Position numbers and translations under genes: made by a program
In this document: positions 20,380 to 29,192 of the stretch, piece by piece
How positions within the stretch are numbered: the stretch's first letter is position 1
How the letters are laid out: each line of letters opens with the position of its first letter
The notes under the pieces: model-generated
What the model was told of the DNA's origin: nothing
The model's input: the letters and a program-made list of their open reading frames with translations, nothing else
The model's database searches: none
Assembly (NCBI GenBank): GCA_903866605.1
Contig: CAIPOF010000035.1
Coordinates: forward strand, 1 to 34,933
Reading direction: 5' to 3'
Length of the DNA stretch: 34,933 nt
Origin: an uncultured bacterium
Lineage (GTDB): Bacteria; Patescibacteriota; Saccharimonadia; Saccharimonadales; Saccharimonadaceae

Positions 20380-21105
20380 TTATAATGACAGATCTGCAGT
20401 GATATCAGCATTACTGTGGATGTTAACTACGTCATCTAAATCATCTAGAGTATCAAATAGTTTAATGATTTTCCTGGCAGCTTCGGGATCATCAATTTCA
20501 ACTAATATGTTCGGGACATACTGTAATTCTGCAGTTGTCACGTTTAAGCCAGTGACAATTATTGCCGACCTTACTTTAGCCAGATTTTTTAGCTCCGTGT
20601 AAACTGTCAGTTCGCCATCTTCTTCAATGGCATCTTCGGCGCCAGCATCAAGAACTGCCAGCAAGGCATCTTCATTTGTTTCAGCAACCCTGATAACTCC
20701 CTTGTGTGTAAATTGAAACATAACACTTCCAGCATCAGCAATCCGTCCACCATTTTTCGTCAGCACATTTTTCACTTCGGGAAATGTTCGATTTTTGTTA
20801 TCAGTTGCCGTTTCGATAATTATCCCAATACCACCTGGTCCTATACCTTCATAGGTTGTTTCTTCTAAAACGGTAGCATTTTTATCAGCCGCCCGATCAA
20901 TTGCCCGTTGAATATTAACAGCTGGCATATTAGCTTGTTTGGCTTTTTCAATCGCCATTGCCAGATTGGAATTCATATTCGGGTCTGTGCCTACACGCGC
21001 GGCAATTGCAATCATATTACCGATTTTCGTAAAGACAGCTCCACGTTTGGCATCTTTGGCACCTTTTTCGCGCTTAATAGTTGACCATTTGCTATGTCCA
21101 GACAT
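20380..21105 (-). CDS. yebC: YebC/PmpR family protein
   Basis: MSGHSKWSTIKREKGAKDAKRGAVFTKIGNMI; GPGGIGIIIETATDNKNRT; KNGGRIADAGSVMFQFTHKG. Confidence 0.97.
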   Translation of the reverse strand: MSGHSKWSTIKREKGAKDAKRGAVFTKIGNMIAIAARVGTDPNMNSNLAMAIEKAKQANMPAVNIQRAIDRAADKNATVLEETTYEGIGPGGIGIIIETATDNKNRTFPEVKNVLTKNGGRIADAGSVMFQFTHKGVIRVAETNEDALLAVLDAGAEDAIEEDGELTVYTELKNLAKVRSAIIVTGLNVTTAELQYVPNILVEIDDPEAARKIIKLFDTLDDLDDVVNIHSNADITADLSL

Positions 21106-21149
21106 AATAAAACTCCAGTATTTATACCTATTTATTCAAGTATAACAGA

Positions 21150-22601
21150 TTACTCAACCAAATTGGTATCACGTAGATTGTATTTTGTAACACGCCACAT
21201 ATATAAACATGCCCCAATAATAACTACATAACAAATTGTCACTCCCAACCAAGACAGATTAACGGTACTAGTCACCCATGGTAAACCCGCAAGATATTCG
21301 GTTACTTTTACGCTATACCCCAATAACCAAGTTGCTGGCAAAGCAATAAATATCGCCGTTGGTAAGATCAAACTGCCGACGCCCGCTATAAATGTAAGTA
21401 ACATTGCCAATGGCACAAAAGGTAAAACTAAAAGATTTGAAATAATTGCAACATTTGATAGCTGACCAAATGATACGATAATAATTGGTGCTGTAACAAT
21501 TTGAGCGGATACAGTTTCACCTAAAATCTGACCAATTGTTCCGGGTTTTTTATCCCCAAAAAAATAACGTTGTGATAATGGAGCTATTATCATGACCCCA
21601 GCAAAAGCAGCAAATGATAATTGCCAACCTAAATCTCCCCATGCATAACTTGGATCTATTAAAACGGTCACAGCAATCGCGACAGACAGCAGAATAAGCG
21701 GATGAAACTTGCGCCCATAGTACCATGCTGCCAAGCTTAAACTCGTAATCAAACCAGCCCTAGACATACTTGGACTTACACCTGCAATAGCCATAAATAT
21801 AATAATCATAGATACAGCAGCCAAAGCCGATGCGTATTTCGATATCTTGATAAATAATCGTCTGGTCAAGCGAACTAATACTGTTAAATTATAGCCACTT
21901 GCAACAATAATGTGAGTTAGTCCAGCGAGTTTTAGAGCGTCAGATAAATCTATTGGCAATGAGCGACGTTGACCGACTAAATAACCAATTCCCAAACTTG
22001 CCTCTGGCTCTGGGATTACACGTCGGATAGCATCAGCAAACCAATCACGGACAGCCCTGGCAACATCACCCGGTTTCGGGTGAGTTATCTTATTGACAAC
22101 TGCAAGGTACATAACACCAGAAAAATTTCCAAAACCTTTTGCTAAATTACCACTAATGGTTAATTTATCTCCCCTTTTTATGTCTGCTTCTGTCGCAGTT
22201 ATCCACAGTGAACCTGAAAGTGACTTTTTGCCCATTTTTATATTATTCAGTCTGATAACTATTTGATTTGCTGATCCGATATCAATATCATCTTTGACCG
22301 AACCTTCGATTGTTATTACCTTCCCATACAAAGAATTATACTGAGACAGTTCATTTTGAGAGATAGAGCCCCGCCATAATCCAAATAAAAAACCTCCTAT
22401 TATAAGTAACGGAATGAGGTAAATATATTTTCGCCAAAAAACTATTAAAATGATTACAATTGAAATTATCAAACAAGCAATCGATGATGCAAATAAAAAA
22501 TAATTAAATTTCGCCAAAAAAATTCCAATAAATATACCAATACAGCAAACTGCAATCAGCCAAGAAATATGGATTTTGCGTTTTAGCATCCACAAGTTCA
22601 T
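21150..22601 (-). CDS. comEC: ComEC/Rec2-family competence channel, no C-terminal metallo-beta-lactamase domain
   Basis: GYLVGQRRSLPIDLSDALKLAGLTHIIVASGYNLTVL, GVSPSMSRAGLI, DPSYAWGDLGWQLSFAAFAGV; ends in TM segments. Confidence 0.9.
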   Translation of the reverse strand: MNLWMLKRKIHISWLIAVCCIGIFIGIFLAKFNYFLFASSIACLIISIVIILIVFWRKYIYLIPLLIIGGFLFGLWRGSISQNELSQYNSLYGKVITIEGSVKDDIDIGSANQIVIRLNNIKMGKKSLSGSLWITATEADIKRGDKLTISGNLAKGFGNFSGVMYLAVVNKITHPKPGDVARAVRDWFADAIRRVIPEPEASLGIGYLVGQRRSLPIDLSDALKLAGLTHIIVASGYNLTVLVRLTRRLFIKISKYASALAAVSMIIIFMAIAGVSPSMSRAGLITSLSLAAWYYGRKFHPLILLSVAIAVTVLIDPSYAWGDLGWQLSFAAFAGVMIIAPLSQRYFFGDKKPGTIGQILGETVSAQIVTAPIIIVSFGQLSNVAIISNLLVLPFVPLAMLLTFIAGVGSLILPTAIFIALPATWLLGYSVKVTEYLAGLPWVTSTVNLSWLGVTICYVVIIGACLYMWRVTKYNLRDTNLVE

Positions 22602-22731
22602 TGTTTTAGTATAGCAGAAACTTAGATTTTGCTTAGATAATGCAGTGAGACTATCGCTCCACTTTGTTCCGCTCCTCCGTTTGCTCTTAAAAATATGTAA
22701 ACACATTTTTAGTTCGCTGCACTACGCGACC

Positions 22732-22771
22732 TCACGACTATTTTATTTTGTTTTACAAAATAAAAGTCGTG
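22732..22771. repeat. Inverted repeat/hairpin between tRNA-Lys and comEC
   Basis: CACGACtaTTTTATTTTGT-TTT-ACAAAATAAAAGTCGTG: 17-bp stem with 2-nt bulge. Confidence 0.8.
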
Positions 22772-22795
22772 AACTCAAGGCTAAATGGATACGTT

Positions 22796-22836
22796 CAAAT
22801 TAAATAGCCTATCACGAGGATAGGATATTTAATTTG
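22796..22836. terminator. Long hairpin abutting the tRNA-Lys 3' end (terminator or processing signal)
   Basis: CAAATTAAATAgCCTATC-acgag-GATAGGaTATTTAATTTG: 17 paired positions with one mismatch; overlaps the tRNA CCA end; no U-tract. Confidence 0.7.
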
Positions 22837-22911
22837 GAGGGACCAGTGAGACTTGAACTCACGACACCCTGCTTAAAAGGCAGGTGCTCTAACCAGCTGA
22901 GCTATGGTCCC
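22835..22911 (-). tRNA. tRNA-Lys (anticodon TTT), CCA encoded, U73
   Basis: GGGACCA/TGGTCCC acceptor; CCTGC-CTTTTAA-GCAGG anticodon arm; GTGAG-TTCAAGT-CTCAC T-arm; T at 73 then CCA. Confidence 0.94.
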
Positions 22912-22960
22912 ATATGTTTTTAAAGCACCTGAAAAATATATCATTAATAGGGGTAGTTTG

Positions 22961-23443
22961 TCAATGTTTATGATGTTTAATCGGAAAATGAGCAGGTTTT
23001 GTCAAAAATAAATCGATAATTGCCAGTAAAACGCCAACACCAATTATCATTGACTTGTTATTGACAAGCCAACTAAACACATTTGCACCCAAACCTTGTG
23101 GCATCAATACATGAGAAAGGGGTTCTATCAAAAAAGCTAACGCCAGCAATGTGAATAAACCTGCTCCAACAACTCTTCCGATTAATGTTTTATAGGTGTT
23201 ACCATGGAATAATAAAACGCCAGCTGGTAGAAGGATAATCACAGACGCTACAACTGCTGTAGATAGTTGTCCGGTTGGAATGCCAAATAAACTAGCGACT
23301 AACCCCGCGTCATATCCCCAAATGACACTCAGAATTGAACCTGCCGCCAAGGCAAGACCTAGCAAGCCAAATCGCCTTTTGGTGATAAAAGCTGCTAAAA
23401 ACAATGCGATAGAAATGACTAAACAAATTATTATAACTTCCAT
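22961..23443 (-). CDS. Multi-TM membrane protein of unknown function
   Basis: 160 aa, about five hydrophobic segments, C-terminal FPIKHHKH; no family recognised. Confidence 0.65.
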   Translation of the reverse strand: MEVIIICLVISIALFLAAFITKRRFGLLGLALAAGSILSVIWGYDAGLVASLFGIPTGQLSTAVVASVIILLPAGVLLFHGNTYKTLIGRVVGAGLFTLLALAFLIEPLSHVLMPQGLGANVFSWLVNNKSMIIGVGVLLAIIDLFLTKPAHFPIKHHKH

Positions 23444-23526
23444 ACTATCAATTTTTATTTCCTAACTATAGAAATAACAGTTGTATTTTTGAATACCATA
23501 AGCATAGTATAACAGAGTGTATTCGA

Positions 23527-24438
23527 TTACGCGCCAACTTTATCTTTTCTGTTGCGACGTTTAGCATTTAACTCAACGTATTCAATTACTGCCAAGGCAA
23601 CATTTCGCCCAGTTACTTTTTCTACACCAAATCCTGGGCTAGAATTAACCTCCAAGACAAGTGGGCCTCGATTGCTTCGCAATAAATCGACACCAGCAAT
23701 ATTTAGCCCCATAGCCTTAGCGGCCTTTACGACAGCTTTTTTCTCTTCGTCAGTTAATTTGACGATTGTTCCTTCACCACCTTTATGCAAATTTGATCGA
23801 AAGTCATCATCTAGGCTTTGACGTTTCATGCTAGCAACCACGCGACTGCCAACAACAAAAGCACGAATATCAGTTCCGGCCGATTCTTCAATAAATTCTT
23901 GCAATAAGATATTTGTACCGTCATCATTTGTAAGATAAAATGCTTGTAAAACGGATTTAGCGGCCTTTTTAGTCTCGGCTAGGACTACACCGTTGCCATG
24001 TGTACCACGTGCTAGTTTAATGACCACAGGCGTACCCCCGACTTGATCAAGCAAATCATCAATATCAGTGGTATTTCGCGAGACCACAGTTTTTGGAATA
24101 CCAATACCCGATTTAGCCAAAAGTTGCATACTACGTAATTTATCGCGTGAACGACTAATCGCTATTGAGCTTGACACTGTATAGCAGCCTTGCATCTCGA
24201 GCTGACGGACAATGGCTGTACCATATCTGGTCATATTTGAGGCAATTCGAGGAATAATAGCATCGAATACCCCCAAGTCTTTCCCCTTGTAGCTAACGGT
24301 TGGATTATTCTGCTCGATAGAAGCATAGCACTCTTTATATTTGATAACGGAAACTTCGTGACCACGCAAAATTGCCTCTTCTTTGAGGCGTTTGGTGGAA
24401 TAGTTGCCTGGACCATTTGATAAAATTGCTATTTTCAT
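23527..24438 (-). CDS. rimK: RimK-family ATP-grasp ligase
   Basis: MKIAILSNGPGNYSTKRLKEEAILRGHEV; KLARGTHGNGVVLAE; DIRAFVVGSRVVASMKR; VLEVNSSPGFGVEKVTG. Confidence 0.9.
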   Translation of the reverse strand: MKIAILSNGPGNYSTKRLKEEAILRGHEVSVIKYKECYASIEQNNPTVSYKGKDLGVFDAIIPRIASNMTRYGTAIVRQLEMQGCYTVSSSIAISRSRDKLRSMQLLAKSGIGIPKTVVSRNTTDIDDLLDQVGGTPVVIKLARGTHGNGVVLAETKKAAKSVLQAFYLTNDDGTNILLQEFIEESAGTDIRAFVVGSRVVASMKRQSLDDDFRSNLHKGGEGTIVKLTDEEKKAVVKAAKAMGLNIAGVDLLRSNRGPLVLEVNSSPGFGVEKVTGRNVALAVIEYVELNAKRRNRKDKVGA

Positions 24439-24884
24439 ATTTTTCTTTCTCCGTCAGTATCTAAATCTTGATTAATTCTTACATCGACAAGAATGTTATT
24501 TTCTCTTAAAAACCGCCTGCCTATTAATATTTCAAAGTTCATGTCCGATCTATTAGTTAACCCGATGCGTGTGTGATAGACATTACCATTTATAACAATA
24601 TCTGTATCAAATTGATAGCGCTTCGCACGATGACCACTTGAACTACGTACGTGAACCGTGTAGTAATCAGTCAGTTCCATCGTATTTGTATGATTTTCTG
24701 ATGGCGTAAATCGTAAAACTTTTTTACCGTCAGATTTTCTAAAAAACTCTCTTATTTTTGAACAATGTAAAGCACCCGAATAAGCTCCGGTATCTATTTT
24801 TGCAAGCACGTTTTTAATACCAAGCTCTGGTATACTAACGTGTTCAAAAATGCCAAAAATTTCCTCTTTATTATTCATATCCAT
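24435..24884 (-). CDS. rimB: RimB/'ATP-dependent zinc protease' family (retropepsin-like) protein
   Basis: AKIDTGAYSGALHC, DIVINGNVYHTRIGLTNRSDMNFEILIGRRFLREN; overlaps rimK by 4 nt. Confidence 0.82.
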   Translation of the reverse strand: MDMNNKEEIFGIFEHVSIPELGIKNVLAKIDTGAYSGALHCSKIREFFRKSDGKKVLRFTPSENHTNTMELTDYYTVHVRSSSGHRAKRYQFDTDIVINGNVYHTRIGLTNRSDMNFEILIGRRFLRENNILVDVRINQDLDTDGERKI

Positions 24885-24941
24885 TATCCTTATAAAACTG
24901 GCTTATTTTATAACTTTTTTCTTTATTAGTCAATGGTAGGA

Positions 24942-26051
24942 TTAGAATATGCTGCGTTTTTTATTGTCTTCAAATTCTTCTAAAAGTTCACGTTGTTTTC
25001 TGGAAAGTTTAGTCGGTATATCGACAACGACACTGACAATATGCGGGCCACGCTTGTCACTGCGCAGATTCGGAACGCCATGATTTGATAGTTTAAAATC
25101 AGTGCCTGATTGAGTGCCAGATGGTATTTTCATCCTTATTTTACCATCAACTGTTTCGACTTCAATTTCTGTTCCTAAAGTAGCATCTACCATACCGATA
25201 TGCTGTTCTGACAAGATGATATTTCCTTCACGCGTGAAGTGTTTATGGGCTTTGACTCGGATATGAATGAATAGATCACCTTTTTGACCATTCCCAATTG
25301 CTTCTCCATGCTCGCGCAGACGGATTGTAGCTCCATCATCAATACCAGCTGGTACCTTTAGGTTAATAGTGCGTTTGCGTCGCTCTACGCCTTTGCCACG
25401 ACAGACTGTACAAATTTTTTCTGGAACCTTTCCACGACCGCCACAAGTATCACAAGTTACCGTCTGCTGGATTGGACCAAAAATCGTGTTCATTGCTCGA
25501 TTTATTTGACCAGCACCCTTACAGGTCGGACAGGTTTTAAAATCATAACCAGGCTCGACGGTTGTACCGTGACAGTGTGAACATTCATCATCCATTTCAA
25601 GTTGAATTTTTTCCTCTACACCAAAGACAGCTTCCTCGAATGATAACTGCAATGTTGCCTCAACGTCCTGGCCGCGTCTAGGGCCTTGGTTCCTCGTGTT
25701 ATTGCCACCACCAAAAAATTGACCAAAAATATCACCTAAACCACCGTCTCCGAAATCAAAATTAATATTTTGGCCATTAAAACCACCAAAGCCACCAAAT
25801 GGGTTACCGGTCGATGCACCACCACCATTATTGCCACCAACTCCGGCATGACCAAACTGATCATATCGCTGACGTTTTGAACTGTCTTTTAAGACTTCAT
25901 AAGCTTCACCGGCCTCTTTAAACTTAGCCTCATCGCCACCATCTTTATCGGGATGATATTTAACAGCGGCCTTGCGATAGGCTTTTTTTATCTCGTCATC
26001 TGAGGCATTTTTGGTAATACCCAGAATTTCATAATAATCACGTTTAGTCAT
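24942..26051 (-). CDS. dnaJ: Chaperone DnaJ
   Basis: [36 protein letters not shown]; Gly/Phe region; four CxxCxGxG zinc motifs. Confidence 0.98.
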   Translation of the reverse strand: MTKRDYYEILGITKNASDDEIKKAYRKAAVKYHPDKDGGDEAKFKEAGEAYEVLKDSSKRQRYDQFGHAGVGGNNGGGASTGNPFGGFGGFNGQNINFDFGDGGLGDIFGQFFGGGNNTRNQGPRRGQDVEATLQLSFEEAVFGVEEKIQLEMDDECSHCHGTTVEPGYDFKTCPTCKGAGQINRAMNTIFGPIQQTVTCDTCGGRGKVPEKICTVCRGKGVERRKRTINLKVPAGIDDGATIRLREHGEAIGNGQKGDLFIHIRVKAHKHFTREGNIILSEQHIGMVDATLGTEIEVETVDGKIRMKIPSGTQSGTDFKLSNHGVPNLRSDKRGPHIVSVVVDIPTKLSRKQRELLEEFEDNKKRSIF

Positions 26052-26059
26052 CTGTTACT

Positions 26060-26088
26060 ATTGTATAAAATTAGCACTCTTATTGCAA
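26060..26088 (-). promoter_or_regulatory. dnaJ promoter
   Basis: TTGCAA-17 nt-TACAAT; ATG 8 nt after -10; -35 lies in CIRCE spacer. Confidence 0.65.
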
Positions 26089-26097
26089 GAGTGCTAA
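26071..26097. promoter_or_regulatory. CIRCE operator upstream of dnaJ
   Basis: Perfect TTAGCACTC-N9-GAGTGCTAA. Confidence 0.97.
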
Positions 26098-26098
26098 G

Positions 26099-26261
26099 TA
26101 ACTCGACTTGTACAATATCATCAACCTCCAAACAATACCTAACTGGCTGCAAACAATTTTTCCTCTTTCAATTTATCCACAGGTACATTTCGTTCGGATA
26201 AAATCGTTTTCGCTCAACCATATAATATTTGTAAACCAATGATATTGTACAAGTCGAGTTA
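26099..26261. repeat. 163-bp element with perfect 23-bp terminal inverted repeats (MITE-like or structured RNA)
   Basis: TAACTCGACTTGTACAATATCAT at 26099-26121 and its reverse complement at 26239-26261. Confidence 0.8.
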
Positions 26262-26277
26262 TAAATCCATTGAAGAT

Positions 26278-26308
26278 GCGGCCGGGTTTTACCCACGGCC
26301 GCGTCCTC
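26278..26308 (-). terminator. Strong GC-rich hairpin downstream of pgsA
   Basis: GCGGCCG-TGGGTAAAACCC-GGCCGC on the minus strand. Confidence 0.6.
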
Positions 26309-26326
26309 ACTACAATCTTCCTTAGA

Positions 26327-26905
26327 TCACTTTTTGTTGTACGCCCTGAGGTAATCACCCCAGGATGTCAAAGTCAAAGCGACTGATGCACCGACGACAG
26401 CCCAGGTCACTTGTCCCCAAACGCCAGTGAATGGCATGAAGAGAAAAGCGATAGCCGTGCACTGTACAACCATCTTGACTTTCCCGCTATAGACGGTACC
26501 AATCACCCTACCGTGCTTCCGGACCCTCTTCAGCATCAGAAAGACCGAAATCTCCCTAGCGAAGATGATCACCGTCGGTATCCAAACCAACGGTTGAACA
26601 ATGCTGAGAGCGACGAGAGTCGCCACAACCAGCACCTTGTCGACAATTGGATCAAGGGCCTTGCCTAGCAAGGTCACCATGTCCAGTCGACGAGCAAGAT
26701 AGCCGTCGATCTTGTCGGTTGAGGCCACGAAGATGAACACGAGCATGGCAATCCAGTACAGCTTGTTTGGATTGACCAAGTACAGTATGGCGGCCACGGG
26801 GCTTAGTACCAGACGAGCCTCCGTGATAAGGTTGGGCAATCCAGCCCAATCTTTGCTAAACTCCGCCCGAAGCGTAGTCTTGGTCTCGTCCATAATAGCC
26901 TCCAT
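26327..26905 (-). CDS. pgsA: CDP-alcohol phosphatidyltransferase (PgsA-like)
   Basis: PNLITEARLVLSPVAAILYL; DKIDGYLARRLDMVTLLGKALDPIVDKVL (D-x2-DG-x2-AR-x8-G-x3-D-x3-D, leading residue slightly variant); SD GGAAGGGAG before ATG 26905. Confidence 0.9.
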   Translation of the reverse strand: MEAIMDETKTTLRAEFSKDWAGLPNLITEARLVLSPVAAILYLVNPNKLYWIAMLVFIFVASTDKIDGYLARRLDMVTLLGKALDPIVDKVLVVATLVALSIVQPLVWIPTVIIFAREISVFLMLKRVRKHGRVIGTVYSGKVKMVVQCTAIAFLFMPFTGVWGQVTWAVVGASVALTLTSWGDYLRAYNKK

Positions 26906-27082
26906 GACTATCTCCCTTCCGGGTGGATTCAAAAAAATGAACAGGTTTGTAGTGAAGAACAACGCCACCTCACAGTAGCGTTAATAATAATTATACATAT
27001 AAAACCATAAAATACAAATTTAGCTAGTATATTTTTAGAGCTACCTGGGACGGTAGCTCTTGAAAATATTGTTTTTTAGTTA

Positions 27083-29014
27083 TTATTTTTCTTTTTTATC
27101 GTCGACAACTTCACCTTCGACAGGTTCATCCTTCGCCGAAGCTTCGGATGACGAGTCATCTTTGTCTTCTGACTTTTTATCATCGTCTTTGGATTCAGAT
27201 GATTTTTCTGCTGAGGCTGCTTGATACATCTTGGTACCAATAGGCATAATGGCATCATTTAAAGCTTTGGCAGCCGCTTCTAACTCTTCTTTATCTTCGC
27301 TAGTTTGATGCTTTTTGGCTTCATCGACAGCGTCGTTAATGACTTTTTTATCGTCATCACTAATTTTGTCTTTGAATTCATCTGGCATCTTTTCGGCCGC
27401 ATAAACTGCACCCTCTAGGCTATTACGTGAGTTAATCAGTTCACGTTTTTTCTTGTCTTCGTCGGCATGCATCTCGGCTTCTTTTTGAGCTTTTTCGATA
27501 TCATCCTTGCTTAGGTTGCCACTGTTTGAAATGGTGATACTTTGTTCTTTGCCTGTGCCTTTATCTTTGGCGGTTACGTTCAATATGCCGTTGGCATCAA
27601 TATTGAATGTGACTTCAATCTGAGGGACACCACGAGGTGCAGGCGCAATCCCATCTAGGCCAAAACGACCTAACGATTTATTGTCAGCTGCTAGTTCGCG
27701 TTCTCCCTGAGTTACATGAATTTCAACTTGAGATTGACCGTCAGCCGCTGTACTAAATATTTCAGATTTAGATGTTGGTACAGTTGTATTTCGTTCAATC
27801 AACTTTGTGGCAACACCACCCATAGTTTCAATACCCAGCGAAAGTGGTGTTACGTCCAACAAAAGTACATCTTTGACATCCCCCGCTAAGACTCCGCCTT
27901 GAATTGCCGCACCCATAGCTACTACTTCATCAGGGTTAACACCCTTTAGAGGGTCTTTGCCAAATAGCTGTTTTACTTTTTCAACTACTATCGGCATACG
28001 AGTCATGCCACCAACTAGAACAATCTCGTCGATATCCTTGGCTTTTAGGCCAGCATCTTTTAGGGCTTTATTGACAGGATCTGCTAGACGATCAATTAAT
28101 TCTGATATTAACTCTTCTAGTTTTGAACGAGTTAATTTGTATTCAAAGTGTTTTGGACCGTCGGCATCAGCTGTTAGAAATGGTAAATTTATTTCAGTTT
28201 CTTTGGCAGTTGAAAGTTCTTTTTTGGCTTTTTCAGCCTCATCTTTTAGGCGTTGCATTGCAGCTTTGTCACCTTTAAGATCAATACCCTCATTATTTTT
28301 GAAAACATCCAAAAAGTGATTGACGATTCGGTTATCAAAGTCTTCACCGCCAAGGTGAGTATCACCGTTAGTAGATTTAACTTCAAAAACGCCATCGCCT
28401 AATTCCAGTACAGAAACATCAAATGTACCACCGCCCAGGTCGAAAACAACAATTTTTTCTTCCTTTTTGCTATCCAAGCCATAGGCTAGTGCTGCAGCAG
28501 TAGGTTCGTTAATAATTCGTTTTACTTCAAGTCCTGCAATCTTCCCGGCATCTTTGGTTGCTTGTCGCTGCGCATCGTTAAAGTAGGCCGGGACTGTAAT
28601 GACGGCTTCGGTAACTTTTTCACCAAAGAAGCTTTCTGCATCAGCCTTTAATTTCGAAAGAATCATAGCCGAAACTTCCTCTGGTGTGTATTCTTTGTCG
28701 CCCATCTTGACTGCTACGCCATCGCCTTTTTTGACGATTTCGTATGGCATGATGTCATGGTCTTTTTGAATTTCTTTGTCACTAAATTTACGACCGATTA
28801 AACGTTTTACACCGTAAATAGTGTTTTTTGCGTTGGTTACACGTTGACGCTGTGCAATTTGGCCAACTAATCGTTCGCCTTTTTTGTTGATTGCAACTAC
28901 GCTTGGCGTAGTTCGATTGCCTTCGGTGTTGGCAATGACATCTGATTTACCACCAGTCATATACGCAACTGCACTGTTAGTTGTTCCGAGGTCAATTCCA
29001 ATAATTTTACTCAT
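27083..29014 (-). CDS. dnaK: Chaperone DnaK
   Basis: [58 protein letters not shown] upstream. Confidence 0.99.
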   Translation of the reverse strand: MSKIIGIDLGTTNSAVAYMTGGKSDVIANTEGNRTTPSVVAINKKGERLVGQIAQRQRVTNAKNTIYGVKRLIGRKFSDKEIQKDHDIMPYEIVKKGDGVAVKMGDKEYTPEEVSAMILSKLKADAESFFGEKVTEAVITVPAYFNDAQRQATKDAGKIAGLEVKRIINEPTAAALAYGLDSKKEEKIVVFDLGGGTFDVSVLELGDGVFEVKSTNGDTHLGGEDFDNRIVNHFLDVFKNNEGIDLKGDKAAMQRLKDEAEKAKKELSTAKETEINLPFLTADADGPKHFEYKLTRSKLEELISELIDRLADPVNKALKDAGLKAKDIDEIVLVGGMTRMPIVVEKVKQLFGKDPLKGVNPDEVVAMGAAIQGGVLAGDVKDVLLLDVTPLSLGIETMGGVATKLIERNTTVPTSKSEIFSTAADGQSQVEIHVTQGERELAADNKSLGRFGLDGIAPAPRGVPQIEVTFNIDANGILNVTAKDKGTGKEQSITISNSGNLSKDDIEKAQKEAEMHADEDKKKRELINSRNSLEGAVYAAEKMPDEFKDKISDDDKKVINDAVDEAKKHQTSEDKEELEAAAKALNDAIMPIGTKMYQAASAEKSSESKDDDKKSEDKDDSSSEASAKDEPVEGEVVDDKKEK

Positions 29015-29054
29015 ATTATTTATATCTCCTATTATTTATATACTTGTTATAATT

Positions 29055-29081
29055 TTAGCACTCTAACTGTTAGATTGCCAA
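29055..29081. promoter_or_regulatory. Degenerate second CIRCE in dnaK 5' UTR
   Basis: TTAGCACTC-TAACTGTTA-GATTGCCAA (right half 7/9). Confidence 0.6.
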
Positions 29082-29088
29082 TATCCCA

Positions 29089-29118
29089 ATTATAAGACAG
29101 TTGGCACTCACATGTCAA
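29089..29118 (-). promoter_or_regulatory. dnaK promoter
   Basis: TTGACA-18 nt-TATAAT, -35 inside the CIRCE spacer. Confidence 0.8.
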
Positions 29119-29127
29119 GAGTGCTAA
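29101..29127. promoter_or_regulatory. CIRCE operator upstream of dnaK
   Basis: TTGGCACTC-N9-GAGTGCTAA (one mismatch). Confidence 0.93.
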
Positions 29128-29192
29128 TAAAATTATTTCAATAAGATGTAGGAAGTTGAAGAAATATCCTTTTTTTGATATAATAATTGTGA

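Noticed and set aside
26173-26358. 61-aa ORF and tiny ORFs (e.g. MVERKRFYPNEMYLWIN) in the TIR element
   Set aside because: Too short, no convincing RBS spacing, no recognisable family.
27037-27062. AGAGCTACC-TGGGAC-GGTAGCTCT hairpin after dnaK as a firm intrinsic terminator
   Set aside because: The stem is perfect (9 bp) but on the dnaK strand it is followed by AAAAATAT rather than a U-tract, so it was not called as a terminator feature.
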